Shown here: positions 1 through 25,991 of the stretch, in pieces
Numbering within the stretch: position 1 is the stretch's first letter
Layout: each line of letters begins with the position of its first letter
NCBI GenBank assembly: GCA_963965975.1
Contig: OZ014413.1
Location: forward strand, 7,838,101 to 7,902,100
DNA: 64,000 bases
DNA from: Xestospongia bergquistia
Taxonomy: Eukaryota > Porifera > Demospongiae > Haplosclerida > Petrosiidae
Reading direction: 5' to 3'
Made by a program: the position numbers and the translations under genes
The notes under the pieces: model-generated
What the model was told of the DNA's origin: nothing
What the model saw: the letters and a program-made list of their open reading frames with translations, nothing else
The model's database searches: none

Positions 1-825
1 ATTTAAATACTTTGACAGTAGAAGTATTTAAAATACCATCTCTAACATATCTACACCTGATTGTACTTACATCATGATAATAATATTGTCATCTAGTTTA
101 CATCTTCTACCTATGATATACTCCTATGTCTTATACCAATCTTATATATTTAATTCAGAACAGTAATGGTGAGCTTCAAACATTGATAGGATATTGTATA
201 ATTCTTAAGTTTATAGTTCATGTATAACACATTTTTAAGTGTGATATGTACTTAGTTAAATTGATGGCAACTGAAGTGACTATCAGTTGAGTAGAAAGTC
301 CATACTTTGTTGTGAGTAGTTAATATTGAGGGTTAGGTGATCAGTATGATAATATAATTAAAGTGTATGGACTTACTTGACAAATATCAGATGTCTACTT
401 TAAATATTTGATGTATTTTCAATTAGGCTATTGGACAAGATTATGATATCTATCTATCCTGGTGATGAAGTGTTTCCATAAACTAATGACAATCCAGTTA
501 CCGAAAGCATAATTATTACAAATTTAACGCTAATGGCATCTCTTTAATATAACTTAATGATACATTAAAATCATATTTGTAGGTTGTAGCTAATGATCAT
601 TACTCATGTATATGAGAACAAATTTGGTCTGATGTATTCTGATTGGTCAGTATGTCAGTTCCCATTAACAACTCGAGGAATAGGTAATATTTTACATATT
701 TAGAAGAATTACTTAATTGTTAATTAGATCAATTAAAAATCAATTAATGTTTGTCACGCGTGGTTGAAGGTGTGAAAATATTTCCCGCCAAATTTGTCAT
801 GAGTCTGTGCCTTGTGTTTGTCAAA

Positions 826-3080
826 ATGAAGTATGACAGAGATGTCTTTGAAGGTATATAGTGACTCCATTTTGCAAGCTTATATTAGTACACAGACCCC
901 CGTGGGTCTTCGTCGCTACGACTCGTCTCTTCGTTGGATCGCCCCTCTTCACGACTCGTCTCCTCGTTCGTCACTTCTCGCCCCTCTTCGCTGGATCATT
1001 TTTTTCATTCAGTTATGTTCACTTTTTTTATTTTCTTTTTTTATTTATTTATTATTTTTTGTAATTTTTGTTTGAATCAGTCAGTTCGCTAATTAATTAT
1101 TTCTCTTCGTTTCTACAGGACTCTATATTTCGAAGCTCTTACTATGAGTTCTCTGATGTCTTGACTGTTCTCTGTTGTTCTTGACTGTTCTCTGATGGCT
1201 TGATTGTTTTCTCTGACGTTCTTTGATGTCTTGACTGTTCTCTGACGTTTTCGATGTCTTGACTGTTTTCTGACGTTCTCAGATGTCTTGGCTGTTCTCT
1301 GACGTTCTCTGATGTCTTGACTGTTCTCTGATGTTCTCTAGATGTAAAAGATGAGTCTCTCTCCTGCATGGTCTCTTCTGTCTTCTTCCTTCAAGCCTTC
1401 TTTCCTCTTCTTTTATTTTTTATTTTTATTTTATTTTGGGCTATTCAGCCCATACACCATACACACACTCATACAAATCCTATTAATTATCTTCCCCCTG
1501 CCGCCTGGCGGCCTAAAAAAATTTTTAAAAATATCCAAGGCCGCCAGGTGGCGGGGGGAAGCTCTGATCTTCTAGGGTGCGTGTGTGTGTGTGCTGTGTG
1601 TGTGTGTGTTGACTGGTCCCTTTTCACTTCCTCTGTCTCTCTTCACTTTCTATTCATTCATTGTCACTATCAGTTCTTAACTACTCTCTTTCTTTCCCTG
1701 CAGGAGCAGCACTGGTGATAAAGGTGAGCTATCTCTCCATCCATCCATCCACTTCTCATCCATTCTTTAGTAGTCCAGTTGTTATTCTTCTCTTTCTCCC
1801 TTTATGTTCTCAACTTGTGGACTGACTGGACTCTTGGGAACTCTTTTAACTTCTCTTTCCTACAATTACTGGATTGGAGACCTGAAGTTCACTGGACTTC
1901 TTTGGGACTCATCAACTACAGAGACTGTCTTTTTTTCTTTTCAGTTTTCATTTTTTTCTTACAATTTTTTGTTTTGTATTTTTTTTTATTCTTGATATTA
2001 ATTGTCTTTAAAACATTTTCACTGAAATTTCTTAAAAGTTATTTTAATTTCATAAATATTTTGTTTAACTTTTTAACTTTGAAAAAAAAATTAGTTTATA
2101 GCTTGACTTCTTTTGAAATTGTACATGTAATACTTCTTCTTTTTAACAAGCAACTACAATCAGTTTATTATATTCTAATCATACTGAATTCTTATAAATT
2201 TTTAAGATATAGTATCTACATCAATTATTTTCTATTATTGACAATATTCTTTTAGCTTTGTATCGTAATATATTAACATTCATTTACAAAAATTAATTTT
2301 AAAATGTGTGAAATTGTTTTGCTTGTTAGGAGTGTGGTATGATTGATATTTTAAATTAACTTATTTTATTTTATGCTATGTTATTGTTGTTATTGCAATA
2401 TAACACTGCCTTTACTTTTAAAAATCGTTCTTGTGACTTGAAAACTGTCTTATTTTTAATTTTAAAAGTTTATCATCGTTTTTATTACTAATTTTTTAAA
2501 ATCAAATTCAACCTACCTGTTGTTGGAAAGTATACGGAGCTACATACTTTCTTAGCATTTCATTTCTATACAAAATTTTAGAATGTTTTTGTATACTTCC
2601 GTATACTCTAATGATTATCAGATGAAGAAAAAGCACTCAAGGCTCAGCAACTGGCTTACAAAGACCAGGTAAGTATATTATGTGATTATCTATTAACTTA
2701 CAAGTTACCATATCAATATGATGATGTCTATACTCCTTGTTTATAAGAGAGTATTAACTTACTATTCTCTATTATTTGACTGTACTTAAAAACTGGTCTT
2801 TTTACTTTTACTCACAACAAACTATATTGATACATGACATAGTTGTCAGATTATGTTCCAAAAGTTTTGTTTTAGAGTCAATTTAGAAGAAGCAATATCA
2901 GAAATATTTAAAGTAGACAAAAATATTACTATTATGTATAATGTTGCTATATGTGTTACTATAAAGTAGATGTACTTGTTATTTGTAATAGTAAGAATTT
3001 CTTCTTATTGCTAGACAGCCAATACTGAGAGTAAAAATATTAAAAAATATATCGCTGTAGTAGAAGAAAACAGTCTTTAA
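826..3080 (+). CDS. Possible small multi-exon gene, unrecognised
   Basis: Weak candidate. Three segments have good splice borders and compatible phases: 1704-1723 (after a pyrimidine-rich ctgcag), 2622-2668 (followed by gtaagt) and 3015-3080 (ending in TAA). Joined, they read a charged stretch including DEEKALKAQQLAYKDQ. An ATG exon at 826-853 with donor gtatat lies upstream, but its phase does not match that reading without another exon. It lies 34 bp downstream of an E2F-like TTTCCCGCC at 781. I do not recognise the product. It could equally be chance ORF pieces or a relic. The long T-rich open frame at 1779-2255 is not credible as protein. Confidence 0.2.
918..997. repeat. GC-richer imperfect direct repeat
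   Basis: Two adjacent imperfect copies (918-950 and 951-997) each start ACGACTCGTCTC and each contain CGCCCCTCTTC. The stretch is clearly richer in G+C and CpG than its surroundings. Origin unknown. Confidence 0.5.
1141..1345. repeat. Degenerate tandem repeat, TGATGTCTTGACTGTTCTC type
   Basis: About eight irregular copies of a 20-30 bp unit built from CTGATGTCTTGACTGTTCTC run through this stretch, with variants such as CTGACGTTCTC. The open frame on the minus strand here is only the repeat read through, not a gene. Confidence 0.75.
1491..1561. repeat. GC-rich inverted repeat, 23-bp arms
   Basis: Arms at 1491-1513 and 1539-1561 are reverse complements except at two positions, and both mismatches become G-U wobbles in RNA. 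The 25-nt loop is A/T-rich. The G+C content stands out from the AT-rich flanks. It could be a small foldback element or a transcribed hairpin. Confidence 0.7.
1579..1609. repeat. (GT)n microsatellite
   Basis: Interrupted GT/TG run lying just 3' of the GC-rich hairpin. Confidence 0.8.
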
Positions 3081-3869
3081 GGAGAAAATGCCAAGCTCCA
3101 TTAAAAGAAGTATTACTCACTGAAACTATTATTAACAAATTTGATCTGTTATAAGTATGACTAATAATAATTATTAATATAACTTGTATTGTATACAAAT
3201 TTTATTTATTATGACATAATTTAGTTTTGGTCTTGTTTATTCTTGAGGTACTCTTGTATACCACAATGCTGTTATTTTAAACCATAAAGAAGGTGGAGAT
3301 GATATTTATTGTAATGTAAGTATCAATTAATGCATGCACAAATCAGTAGCAGTACATGTACATATACTATTATACCTGTAGCCTGAATATATGGAAGTTA
3401 TTCAGGAGACTTGTCAATTACGTATGGGAAAGTCATATTGGTATAGTAAATGACAAAAGAGTTAATATTAAGATATCTGTGGTATTAATAAGGGAAAAGC
3501 TGGTGATACAGAGATAACTATGGTTAAGAGTTGCTATAGTCCATGTATAACATTCTAATTGTTGCCCATTCCAGGTATGATGAATATTATTGACACATCT
3601 ATGTTTTATGTCTATGAAACCTTCTCAGTACTTCATGGATGGATGTTTTTGTTTTCTGATGATACTTGTCATATTAATTAATTATTTTGATGACTACTAA
3701 ATATTTAATAATACAAAGGTGTACAACTATATCTGACCTTTAGATATATGACAAAACCAGACTACTTAATGATTTTTGCTAAACAGATTTGTCATAGTTA
3801 TAAAAATAATGATTCTGTCAATGATGCGTTATGGCATCACAGTGATAATGGTTGTTCCGATATTGACTG
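1730..3869. other. AT-rich stretch without a supported gene
   Basis: Apart from the two short exon-like pieces at 2622-2668 and 3015-3080, I see only T-rich and A-rich DNA with no domain. Short coding-like islands around 3285-3560 might be further decayed exons of the pseudogene that follows, but I cannot assign them. Confidence 0.5.
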
Positions 3870-3881
3870 TGTATTATCCTG

Positions 3882-4482
3882 ATGGTACTCAAGTACCCTT
3901 GTTTTCTCAAAACTTTAGTCAAAATAATGTTGTGTCACATCCAATATTATAGTAAAAGGTTTTCAGTTCAGATTGCATTAGTTAGAAATAGTGAACTATC
4001 ACGTTATGAAGGTCTGTGTATCTGTGTGATCCTTGATGAAAACAGAGTGAACCAAGTTCTAGTGGTAGGATCATACAGAAGTGATACTTACAATAGTGAT
4101 GGTCAGTAACTAGAAACTTACGTAGTAATAAAGTGATGTTATATCTCACACTAATGTAGATGGTCTTAATGCAGATTACTCCATGCATCTCTCTCTTATC
4201 TCCACAAGATATACTAATCCTCAAGATTTCACTTTCGCCTTCAATGTCTCCAATGGACCTCCCACTATTGTCAATTGTACTGATGACCCAATTACCCTTG
4301 CTAGTGTTGACCTGTCCCATTTGGCAGTGAATGGACCAAAATCTGTTACACAGGTGGCAATGGCAGTGAGGATGAGAGAGGCTGGCACCATTCAGTGTAC
4401 TGTTCCAATGCCAGAGTAGAAGGTGGAAATATTAGTGATATCATTGCTACAAATAATAACAGTACATCACAACCGTTGACAG
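3882..4482 (+). pseudogene. Relic of Ig-like exons of a mucin-like protein
   Basis: An exon-like block begins after atgcag at 4174 and reads NPQDFTFAFNVSNGPPTIVN, then a segment shaped like an Ig-fold end (REAGTIQCTV). One base is missing just after that Cys-containing strand, and the frame continues as SNARVEGGNISDIIATNNNS up to a donor at 4482. The frameshift, plus an in-frame TGA in the next block (around 4760, expected Trp), marks this as decayed. Residues upstream (3882-4103) look coding-like but were not assigned. It belongs with the AMOP, VWD and EGF relics downstream. Confidence 0.5.
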
Positions 4483-4884
4483 GTTAACATATCATTGAGT
4501 TGGATAATGTACATATTCTCTCTCTACACAGTTGTTGGTACTCTACTGGTTTAGCTGTTACAAGACAGGCACTGCTATGCTTTTGGGTGGCATTAAGTTC
4601 AGATATAGTATGATATAACTATATTGGTAGCTAGCTAGTTTGCTTTCTTTTATTACTTAGTATCACCATTGGAAGTTGAATCTACAACATTGGACTCGAG
4701 ATGTTCAAATTGAGGGTGGTGAAATCAGTCTTGGAGTTGGAGAAAGACTTAATATTACTTGAAATGCTAACACACTAACAGGACAGCTTTACGATAAAAT
4801 ATCAACAACAGTGAATATCACAATTGTAAGTTATTTACTCACTTTATATAAGTACATATATTTACATGTTGGGTTTGTTGACAG

Positions 4885-5739
4885 ATACTATACAACACTA
4901 ACACTGATCAATGGGAGTCACCACTATCTTTAGCTACAGATATTCCCATCACTGATGAAAGAGCTGAAGTGACAATTCCTGATTTTGAAGAACTTGACCA
5001 AACATCATTAAGACTAGCTCAGATCAAAGTGTCTCTTAGTACAGCCACTCTTGACCATAACATTGGCAAGAGAGCTGTGCCTTTAATTGCAGGGATTGTA
5101 ATACATGCCATTGGTATAGCTGTGTTGAGATTAGTGATTATAAAACGTAAAGAAAAGATTAAAGAAGAGATAAAAGAAATTGCAAGATCAGCAGCCCTTC
5201 GTTTGCTGATCTTTGTCAAGCTTGGTATAAACTTGACAGAGGTGTTAATAACAGACGACTACCTCCTTGTCCTTGTAAAAAGTCACAGGCTGATGGAGAT
5301 GACAGATATACATGTGAGAATATCATACAAGATATATGGAGGAGAAAGTCTTCAAGAGGACAAAGGCTACAAGTTGTTATAGACAGTCCAATGTTGGGTA
5401 AGGCAATGAAAGGTTTATAGTTTACTATATCAATTACACGATTACAGATCTTATAGTCCCAGTCAACAGTGTTGTGTTGGTAGTAATAGTAATCTATTAA
5501 CAGGAACTGATGGTGGTAGTGCTTATAGTGTTTATCCTAACAATTAGAAATCAATCATATATTAGTATTAATATATGTATAATCTTTATTTAATTTTAAC
5601 TTTAAAAGTTATTTGTTAAATAACATTGCTCCACATTACTTATGTTGTGATGGGAAATATTTCTCTGGTTGTAGTAATCATTATTATGATCATAGACCTA
5701 ATGATAATTGTGAAGATTACACACCATGGCCACCCCCAG
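4885..5739 (+). pseudogene. AMOP-domain relic
   Basis: AMOP is an extracellular Cys-rich domain found in MUC4- and SUSD2-like adhesion proteins. In the frame from about 5190 the text reads CQAWYKLDRG then LPPCPCKKSQADGD and YTCE, the family signature. After a short intron (5398-5447) it continues SPSQQCCVGSNS. A third block (about 5615-5739) reads PHYLCCDGKYFSGCS and then DHRPNDNCEDY, the usual domain end. The first half of the exon (4885-5190, with EELDQTSLRLAQIKVSLSTA) is open in a different frame, and a TAG closes the second block near 5546. Frame changes and stops indicate a pseudogene. Confidence 0.65.
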
Positions 5740-6057
5740 GTACATAAATAATCATTGTCCCTTTTATGTCTCAATGTAAACAGTAGTCATGAATATCATA
5801 TTTTGCAAATGTCTGTATACTAGTAGGCATAAGTGTAAATAATATTACTCAGACCACATATACTACTCCTATATTGAGGAGTTTCACCAAATGTCTAAGT
5901 ACAATTAAGCCCTTTATTTGGATGTTACTATAACTAAATTTTTCTAACAATCCCAAACAGTGTTTTGGTGCGTGATCCTTATCAATACTCTATAGAAAGT
6001 CAACATATTGTATTTTATATCTAGTGATATAAAAGATTATAATATTATCCCTTTTAG

Positions 6058-6462
6058 CTCGAATGTTTGGTGATCCTCATTTGGTAACATTGGATGGACA
6101 TAATTACACATTCAACGGACATGGAGAATTTACTTTAATTCAGTCATTGGACAAGTCACATACTATACAAGTACAAATGACTGAACTACATACTAACAAT
6201 GCTAGCACCCAAACATTAGCTGGTAGTGGTACTGTCATATCTGCAATATTGGCTGCAAGAGTGACCATTACAGTTCAAGAAAAGAACAGCATCTTGTCAG
6301 ATCTTGCTGTTACATTGTCTGATGATTACTATCAAAATATTCTAGGTCTTCTGGGTAATTACAATGGAGACAAGAAAGATGATTTCTAGGCAAAGAATGG
6401 TAGTGCTAGTCTGCCATGGAATGCTACTATTGAACAAATACATTATCAGTTTGGACTAACAT
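6058..6462 (+). pseudogene. Truncated VWD-domain relic
   Basis: The exon follows ttttag and begins FGDPHLVTLDGHNYTFNGHG, the typical start of a von Willebrand factor type D domain. It ends with ILGLLGNYNGDKKDDF, the typical late motif. The middle is too short: about 50 residues normally found after the SAI motif are missing. A TAG stop at 6387-6389 directly follows DDF, and the same frame then continues AKNGSASLPWNATIEQIHYQ to a gtaagg donor. Internal deletion plus stop show it is not functional as it stands. Confidence 0.75.
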
Positions 6463-6479
6463 GTAAGGACATACAACTT

Positions 6480-6989
6480 CAGGGTTTCATTAAAGGGGGG
6501 AGGCATTTGCCCCCCCCCCCCCCCCTTGCCAGAGGCTTCCCCCCCTTGGAAATTAGGTTAGCCTTTTTTTTCAAGGGGTAATAGGATGTAATGAATACAG
6601 AACTGAAACTCAACACAAGGAATATACAGCAAAAGGTAACCTTAGGCTAAACACAAGGAGAATGTACAGTTTTAACCAATAGTGTATGGGTATTAAATTA
6701 CTCCTAAGTGCCTTATCAGCACCAGTATAACTTGGTCTATGGGTGTTAAGTGTCTTATCAGCACCTAAAATATGGTCATCTCGTCATGTCATTTGAAAAC
6801 CACAAATGGTCTGAAAATGTGCCAGAAGTGATCTCAGAGGGTCTAAAATTCAGAAATTTTCTGGGGGCATGCCTTCAGACCCCCTAGAGGACATGCTCTC
6901 ACGCACAGTCCCTTCGTCCCCCTAAATTTTCTCAAAGTATTATTTAGCTCCCCCCCCTCCCCTTGTCCAGTTTTCTAAATGAAACCCTG
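6480..6989. mobile_element. MITE-like DNA transposon, 510 bp
   Basis: The element starts CAGGGTTTCATT and ends AATGAAACCCTG, so the termini are inverted repeats. It is flanked on both sides by AACTT (6475-6479 and 6990-6994), a clean 5-bp target-site duplication. It contains poly-C and poly-G tracts and no ORF, so it is non-autonomous. It sits in an intron of the decayed AMOP/VWD gene. The CAGGG start recalls hAT-like ends, but hAT duplications are normally 8 bp, so the superfamily stays open. Confidence 0.8.
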
Positions 6990-7037
6990 AACTTATACAG
7001 AACTTAACATATTTACACTATTTGTTACGTAATACAG

Positions 7038-7490
7038 GGATTATTGATGATCTTAGTCTAAGTCTCTTTACTTACAATTTGAAAAGAAAGTTGGGGCACA
7101 TTCTACAAACCAGAATACAAGCCATTATTTAAACCTGAATTTAGTGATCCAGAACTTGAAGAGAAAGGACATGAGGTTTAACTATATTTGCTATTTTTAT
7201 TATATATTCATTTACAGGCTTGTGGTAATGACATATTATGCTTATTTGATGTGGCTGCTACTGGTGATTTGACTATTGGAAATGTTACCAAAGAAGCTGT
7301 TAAAGAACTAGAGACAATAACTCAATTACTCAAGCCAAGTATGATAATATTGCTATATACCATGCAGTATCTATATTAATATGTTACTTAGCTATCTGCA
7401 ATCCTGCTTGTCTTTATGGAGCCTGTGTCAGTAACAATACTTGTTCTTGTTCTACTGGTTATACAGGAGATATATGTGATATATGTACGG
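7038..7490 (+). pseudogene. C-terminal relic: post-VWD segment and EGF-like exon
   Basis: Three exon-like blocks. 7038-7175 ends WGTFYKPEYKPLFKPEFSDP but needs a frame change just before that Trp. 7218-7338 reads ACGNDILCLFDVAATGDLTI, the segment that follows VWD in MUC4/SUSD2-like proteins. 7392-7490 reads CNPACLYGACVSNNTCSCST and on to GYTGDICD, an EGF-like domain with six cysteines. No membrane segment follows before the next gene, so the 3' end is missing or lost. Confidence 0.6.
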
Positions 7491-7499
7491 GTGTACTGT

Positions 7500-8874
7500 C
7501 CTATGTATATAGTATATGTATACTAATAATAACATAAACAAATGTTGAACATCTGTCTGACTCACCGACAATGTTTGTGTATCATAAAGTTAACATAGTC
7601 ACAGTTGTTGTTGTCTGATGGACTACAATGTAACTTTGTAATAATTCTATTTACATGTGATACATGTGATAGTAAACAACAATAAAAAATTACTAAATAC
7701 ATACATAATTGCATATGTTTGTAACATATATATTTTACAAAATATAGTTCTAAACATCTCTTTGGTTTGCTACTGAACGTGTTTTTTTAAACTTTCCATT
7801 AAAATAGACCAATTAATAAATCCATATATAGCCATAGGAGGGCTTTCCAAAGATTTTAAACTTCTACAATCATAAATACGGTCATGTAACTACAGATTTA
7901 CAGTGATATTGTTTTTAAAAGTGTTGATTATTATAGCAAGTGGATGTAGTCAGTTACATAGTACGAAATGATTTATTTTCACTCTACAGAGATATAATAG
8001 CATTGCAACTTGAACTGGTAATCATATTACCTCTGTAAAAATATGACCATTAATTAGTAGCAATACGTTATACGAAAGGCTGACAGATGTTAACATCTGT
8101 TAACCTTTCCTACATATTGTTTGTGTAAACAAGCTAGTCAGCAGGACTAGTTTGTTTATGTTATATTTATTGTGATATGAATATAATCTGCAATTCAATC
8201 TTGAAATATTATCATTTTATTGACGCATAAACACTACAGATCAGTCTAACAGATGTTTAACATGCGTGAAAACATCATTGTCATTTTAATTGACTATATA
8301 AACTGTTGGGAAATATTAAATTTAGTAATAATAATAAACAAATAGCAAAGAAAAACAATAACAGCTACCCTCTTGTGTATCACTTACTGACAAACACATT
8401 TATTACTAATTATACTGAAACATTAGACTTTGTTTTTATAATACATCATTCATTTATCTATCCTCGTAGCATTTGTTGACTGAAATGAAATGACATAATG
8501 TAATTGACAAAAATAATATATTTGCATAATAGTTTATAGTTGGTGGTGAAATGCATGTGACATAAATGATCATTAATAAAGTTCTTATTTAAAGGACTAA
8601 TAATAAATCTCATATTGTTTTGATTACTTATATTCTATGTACTTCACAGTATATGTAGTTGTAATTGTTTAATACTTATATATGTGAACAGTTAATTCCA
8701 AATGATTTAGTATTTTAATAATTAAAACAGTGCATTGGTATCAGTGCTTTTTGCTAGAATACAACCTGATAACTGTAATTAGTTAACCAATTTTTGTAAG
8801 GAGTTAGCAATATTATGTATAATATTATATATGTATATATATATATATATATTATGTATGTATGTATGCATGTA

Positions 8875-8920
<46 letters not shown>

Positions 8921-8984
8921 GTACATATATATATAAATATAATGTCATGTGGAGCAATGCTAACTTATATCTGTACTAACAATG
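7500..8984. other. Intergenic, AT-rich
   Basis: No coding signal. The only landmark is an inverted stretch near 8080-8105 (acagatgttaaca and ctgttaac motifs) and the TA-rich microsatellite further on. Confidence 0.6.
8826..8937. repeat. (TA)n microsatellite with TATG interruptions
   Basis: Long TA dinucleotide runs separated by TATG/TGTA repeats, about 150 bp upstream of the gene A start codon. Open frames on both strands here are low-complexity artefacts. Confidence 0.85.
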
Positions 8985-8993
8985 GCCCATCCT
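8985..8993 (+). promoter_or_regulatory. Shared upstream motif GCCCATCCT, gene A copy
   Basis: GCCCATCCT lies 93 bp before the gene A ATG. The same core occurs at 33321 before gene C and at 51512 before gene D, in each case 75-105 bp before the ATG. It may be a core-promoter element or lie in the 5' leader. Function inferred only from conservation and position. Confidence 0.4.
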
Positions 8994-9085
8994 CCAATGA
9001 CCTAATAGCATAAAATATTGATTTCCTGCATGCTCTTATTATATAAGTAATAAAACTATTGCATTGTCTACTGTTTCATAGCAAA

Positions 9086-23777
<14,692 letters not shown>

Positions 23778-24700
23778 TAGAGTGAGTCCATCGCTCAGAC
23801 CTCATCAACAACCTTTTTGTAGCATTAATTTAAGTTTGTTTTAGTGATGTAGTTTGACTTTGTTGTGAAAGTTTTATAAAGTTTAGTATAAAATCACACT
23901 AACTTGTAGTTGGAGTTTGAATTTGTAGTTGTACATTTATGACTTTTAGTGTAATGTCACACTAGAAGTGTTAAAATGGTAAGCTTGAGATCAGCCTCTT
24001 GCAGACTACTAAAATTCTTCATTGTGATTGGCAAAAATCTCTGTGACAATGTTCATTTTTATAGATTTTCGGAATGAGGTCCATGTAGCTGCTTTAACTA
24101 GCTTTGTTAATATAGATTACTCCTTTCATTGTCTAAAATATTTTTGAACTTAGTCCTATACAGGCATGTATGTGATATATTGTAATGGTATATGCATACA
24201 TATCTACACATTATATATATACTTTTTGTCCCACTAAATGGTTAAAATATACAATACTACAACTATAAATAAAAATAATGTTGCTTTTGCATCTATAACA
24301 AACACATGATAATCATATGACAATCATGTGAATATAGTACTGGAAGTTTGAACTTTGGTACAACTGGGTAACCCTCAAATGGCTTATTTGGGGACATCTT
24401 TATCCAAAGGGAAAATGATGAAAGTGACTAAACATCTGGAAGATTTTAGCATTGTTTCCAACAAAGATGGAATGGTTATGACAATCCCAAAATATGTAGA
24501 AATAGGCACAATGACTATGCATTCAGTTGAATTTTTATTAATGAAACTTTCTGATAATTAATGTATGTAAATTAAAGACATAATGGTCATTAATGAAAAT
24601 ATAAGGTAGATTTTGACAATGTTTTTATAGAAAATTAAAAATGTAATGCTACAAAGCAATTTTATAACAATAATTGGCCTAACAGTCACTGGATCCTAAA

Positions 24701-24834
24701 GTTATTGCTATAGTAAATGTTGCTATGGTGATATGAACATTGTTGGTATAGTAATGTTAACGGTGATTGTTGCCAAGTAATAGTTGTTATGATAACACAT
24801 ATGTAGTTACTAAAGTAATTGTTGCTATGGTAAC
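24701..24834. other. Cluster of X-box-like inverted motifs
   Basis: GTTGCTATGGTAAC at 24821-24834 fits the RFX X-box pattern. Related imperfect copies are GTTGTTATGATAAC (24783-24796) and GTTGCTATGGTGAT (24719-24732). They may instead be units of a degenerate repeat. Confidence 0.35.
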
Positions 24835-25953
24835 ATACATGTTACTTTCTTGTATGGATTACATGGTTCATTAAATTTGGGGACTCCATGTGTGCAGTTT
24901 CAACATTTGCCGACATTGTATGGAAATGAAACAGTGTTCACTGATTAAATATAAGGTAGATTTTGGCAATATATTTGCAACAAGAATCGAAAACATATAT
25001 ATACAAGCTAAAAAGCAATAATTATGAGTTTAGCATAATTGGCTTAATCACAATTCTTAACTTACCAAATATTACAACTATTCATACTTTAAACTTCAGA
25101 TGAAATCCTAAAAATGATAATTATATTTGTATCAAATTGAAGTCATCTGTCTAGCCATCCGTCTGACTGTCTGTTCTTTCTTTGTTTTTGTTCATTTATC
25201 TATCCATCCATCTACTATCCACTTATTTATCCATTCAAATGTTTATCTATGTAATCCATAATTCATATATAGCAGAGAGTAGTTGTTATTCTATTTATTG
25301 CTATTATATCAAACTTATACATAATGTTTATTTAAATAATTATATTTTTTCATTGCAGTTAATTACTAATGTCTGTAGCTAAAATAATGTTTGTGTTGAT
25401 ACAAAATATTTATTTCAGATGACAACAATAACATAATTAATTAATTTACTAATTGACAACACCTGTGCTTGTTTCAGAAACATCTCCTTCTCTATTGTTG
25501 ATTATCATACTAAAATAATGTAAGCTATAATGAGAGAATAGGAAGGTGTTATATTTAGATATGTGATAGTAAATACTGGAGCAAGATTTTGTATCAATTT
25601 ATAAACATAAATTCATGCTTTATTCAACCAAGAAAATAGTGCAATCCTACTCTCTGATTAATGAATAAGATTTAATTAAGTCTTGCTAGTAAAAGAGAGT
25701 ATTGAAATTGTTTATGTAGTCAGTCATCAAGGCTTTAAGAACATTCTGAATTTCTGTAAAGGTTAGTATCAGCTCATTTTAGTGCAAAAGTGTAATGATG
25801 AATATAGAATAAAAGTGGACAATGCTATAGCAAGTAGATTTAGTTAGTTATATAATATAAATTGAAATTTGTATCTATGTCAAATTCACTGTAGTGCCAC
25901 AAAACAGCCTGTCAGACTAACCTACACTGTTTATATCAATTAATAATCATATC

Positions 25954-25991
25954 ATTATCAGTTTCAACTTGTACAAGTTGAAACTGATAAT
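25954..25991. repeat. Perfect 38-bp palindrome
   Basis: A self-complementary sequence centred on TTGTACAA, with no spacer (core ATCAGTTTCAACTTGTACAA and its mirror). Could form a cruciform or be the joined ends of a deleted element. Confidence 0.9.

Noticed and set aside
1779..2255. 158-codon open frame
   Set aside because: Phe/Leu/Ile-rich translation of a T-rich stretch, without domain, splice or conservation support.
4969..5382. 137-codon frame as an intact membrane protein
   Set aside because: Its second half is the AMOP domain read in the wrong frame; the hydrophobic run is not a convincing helix pair.
8754..9013. Open frames over the TA-rich repeat upstream of gene A
   Set aside because: Tyr-Ile low-complexity translations of a microsatellite on both strands.
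24355..24561. 68-codon frame 3' of gene A
   Set aside because: No family match, no splice or conservation support; AT-rich intergenic DNA.
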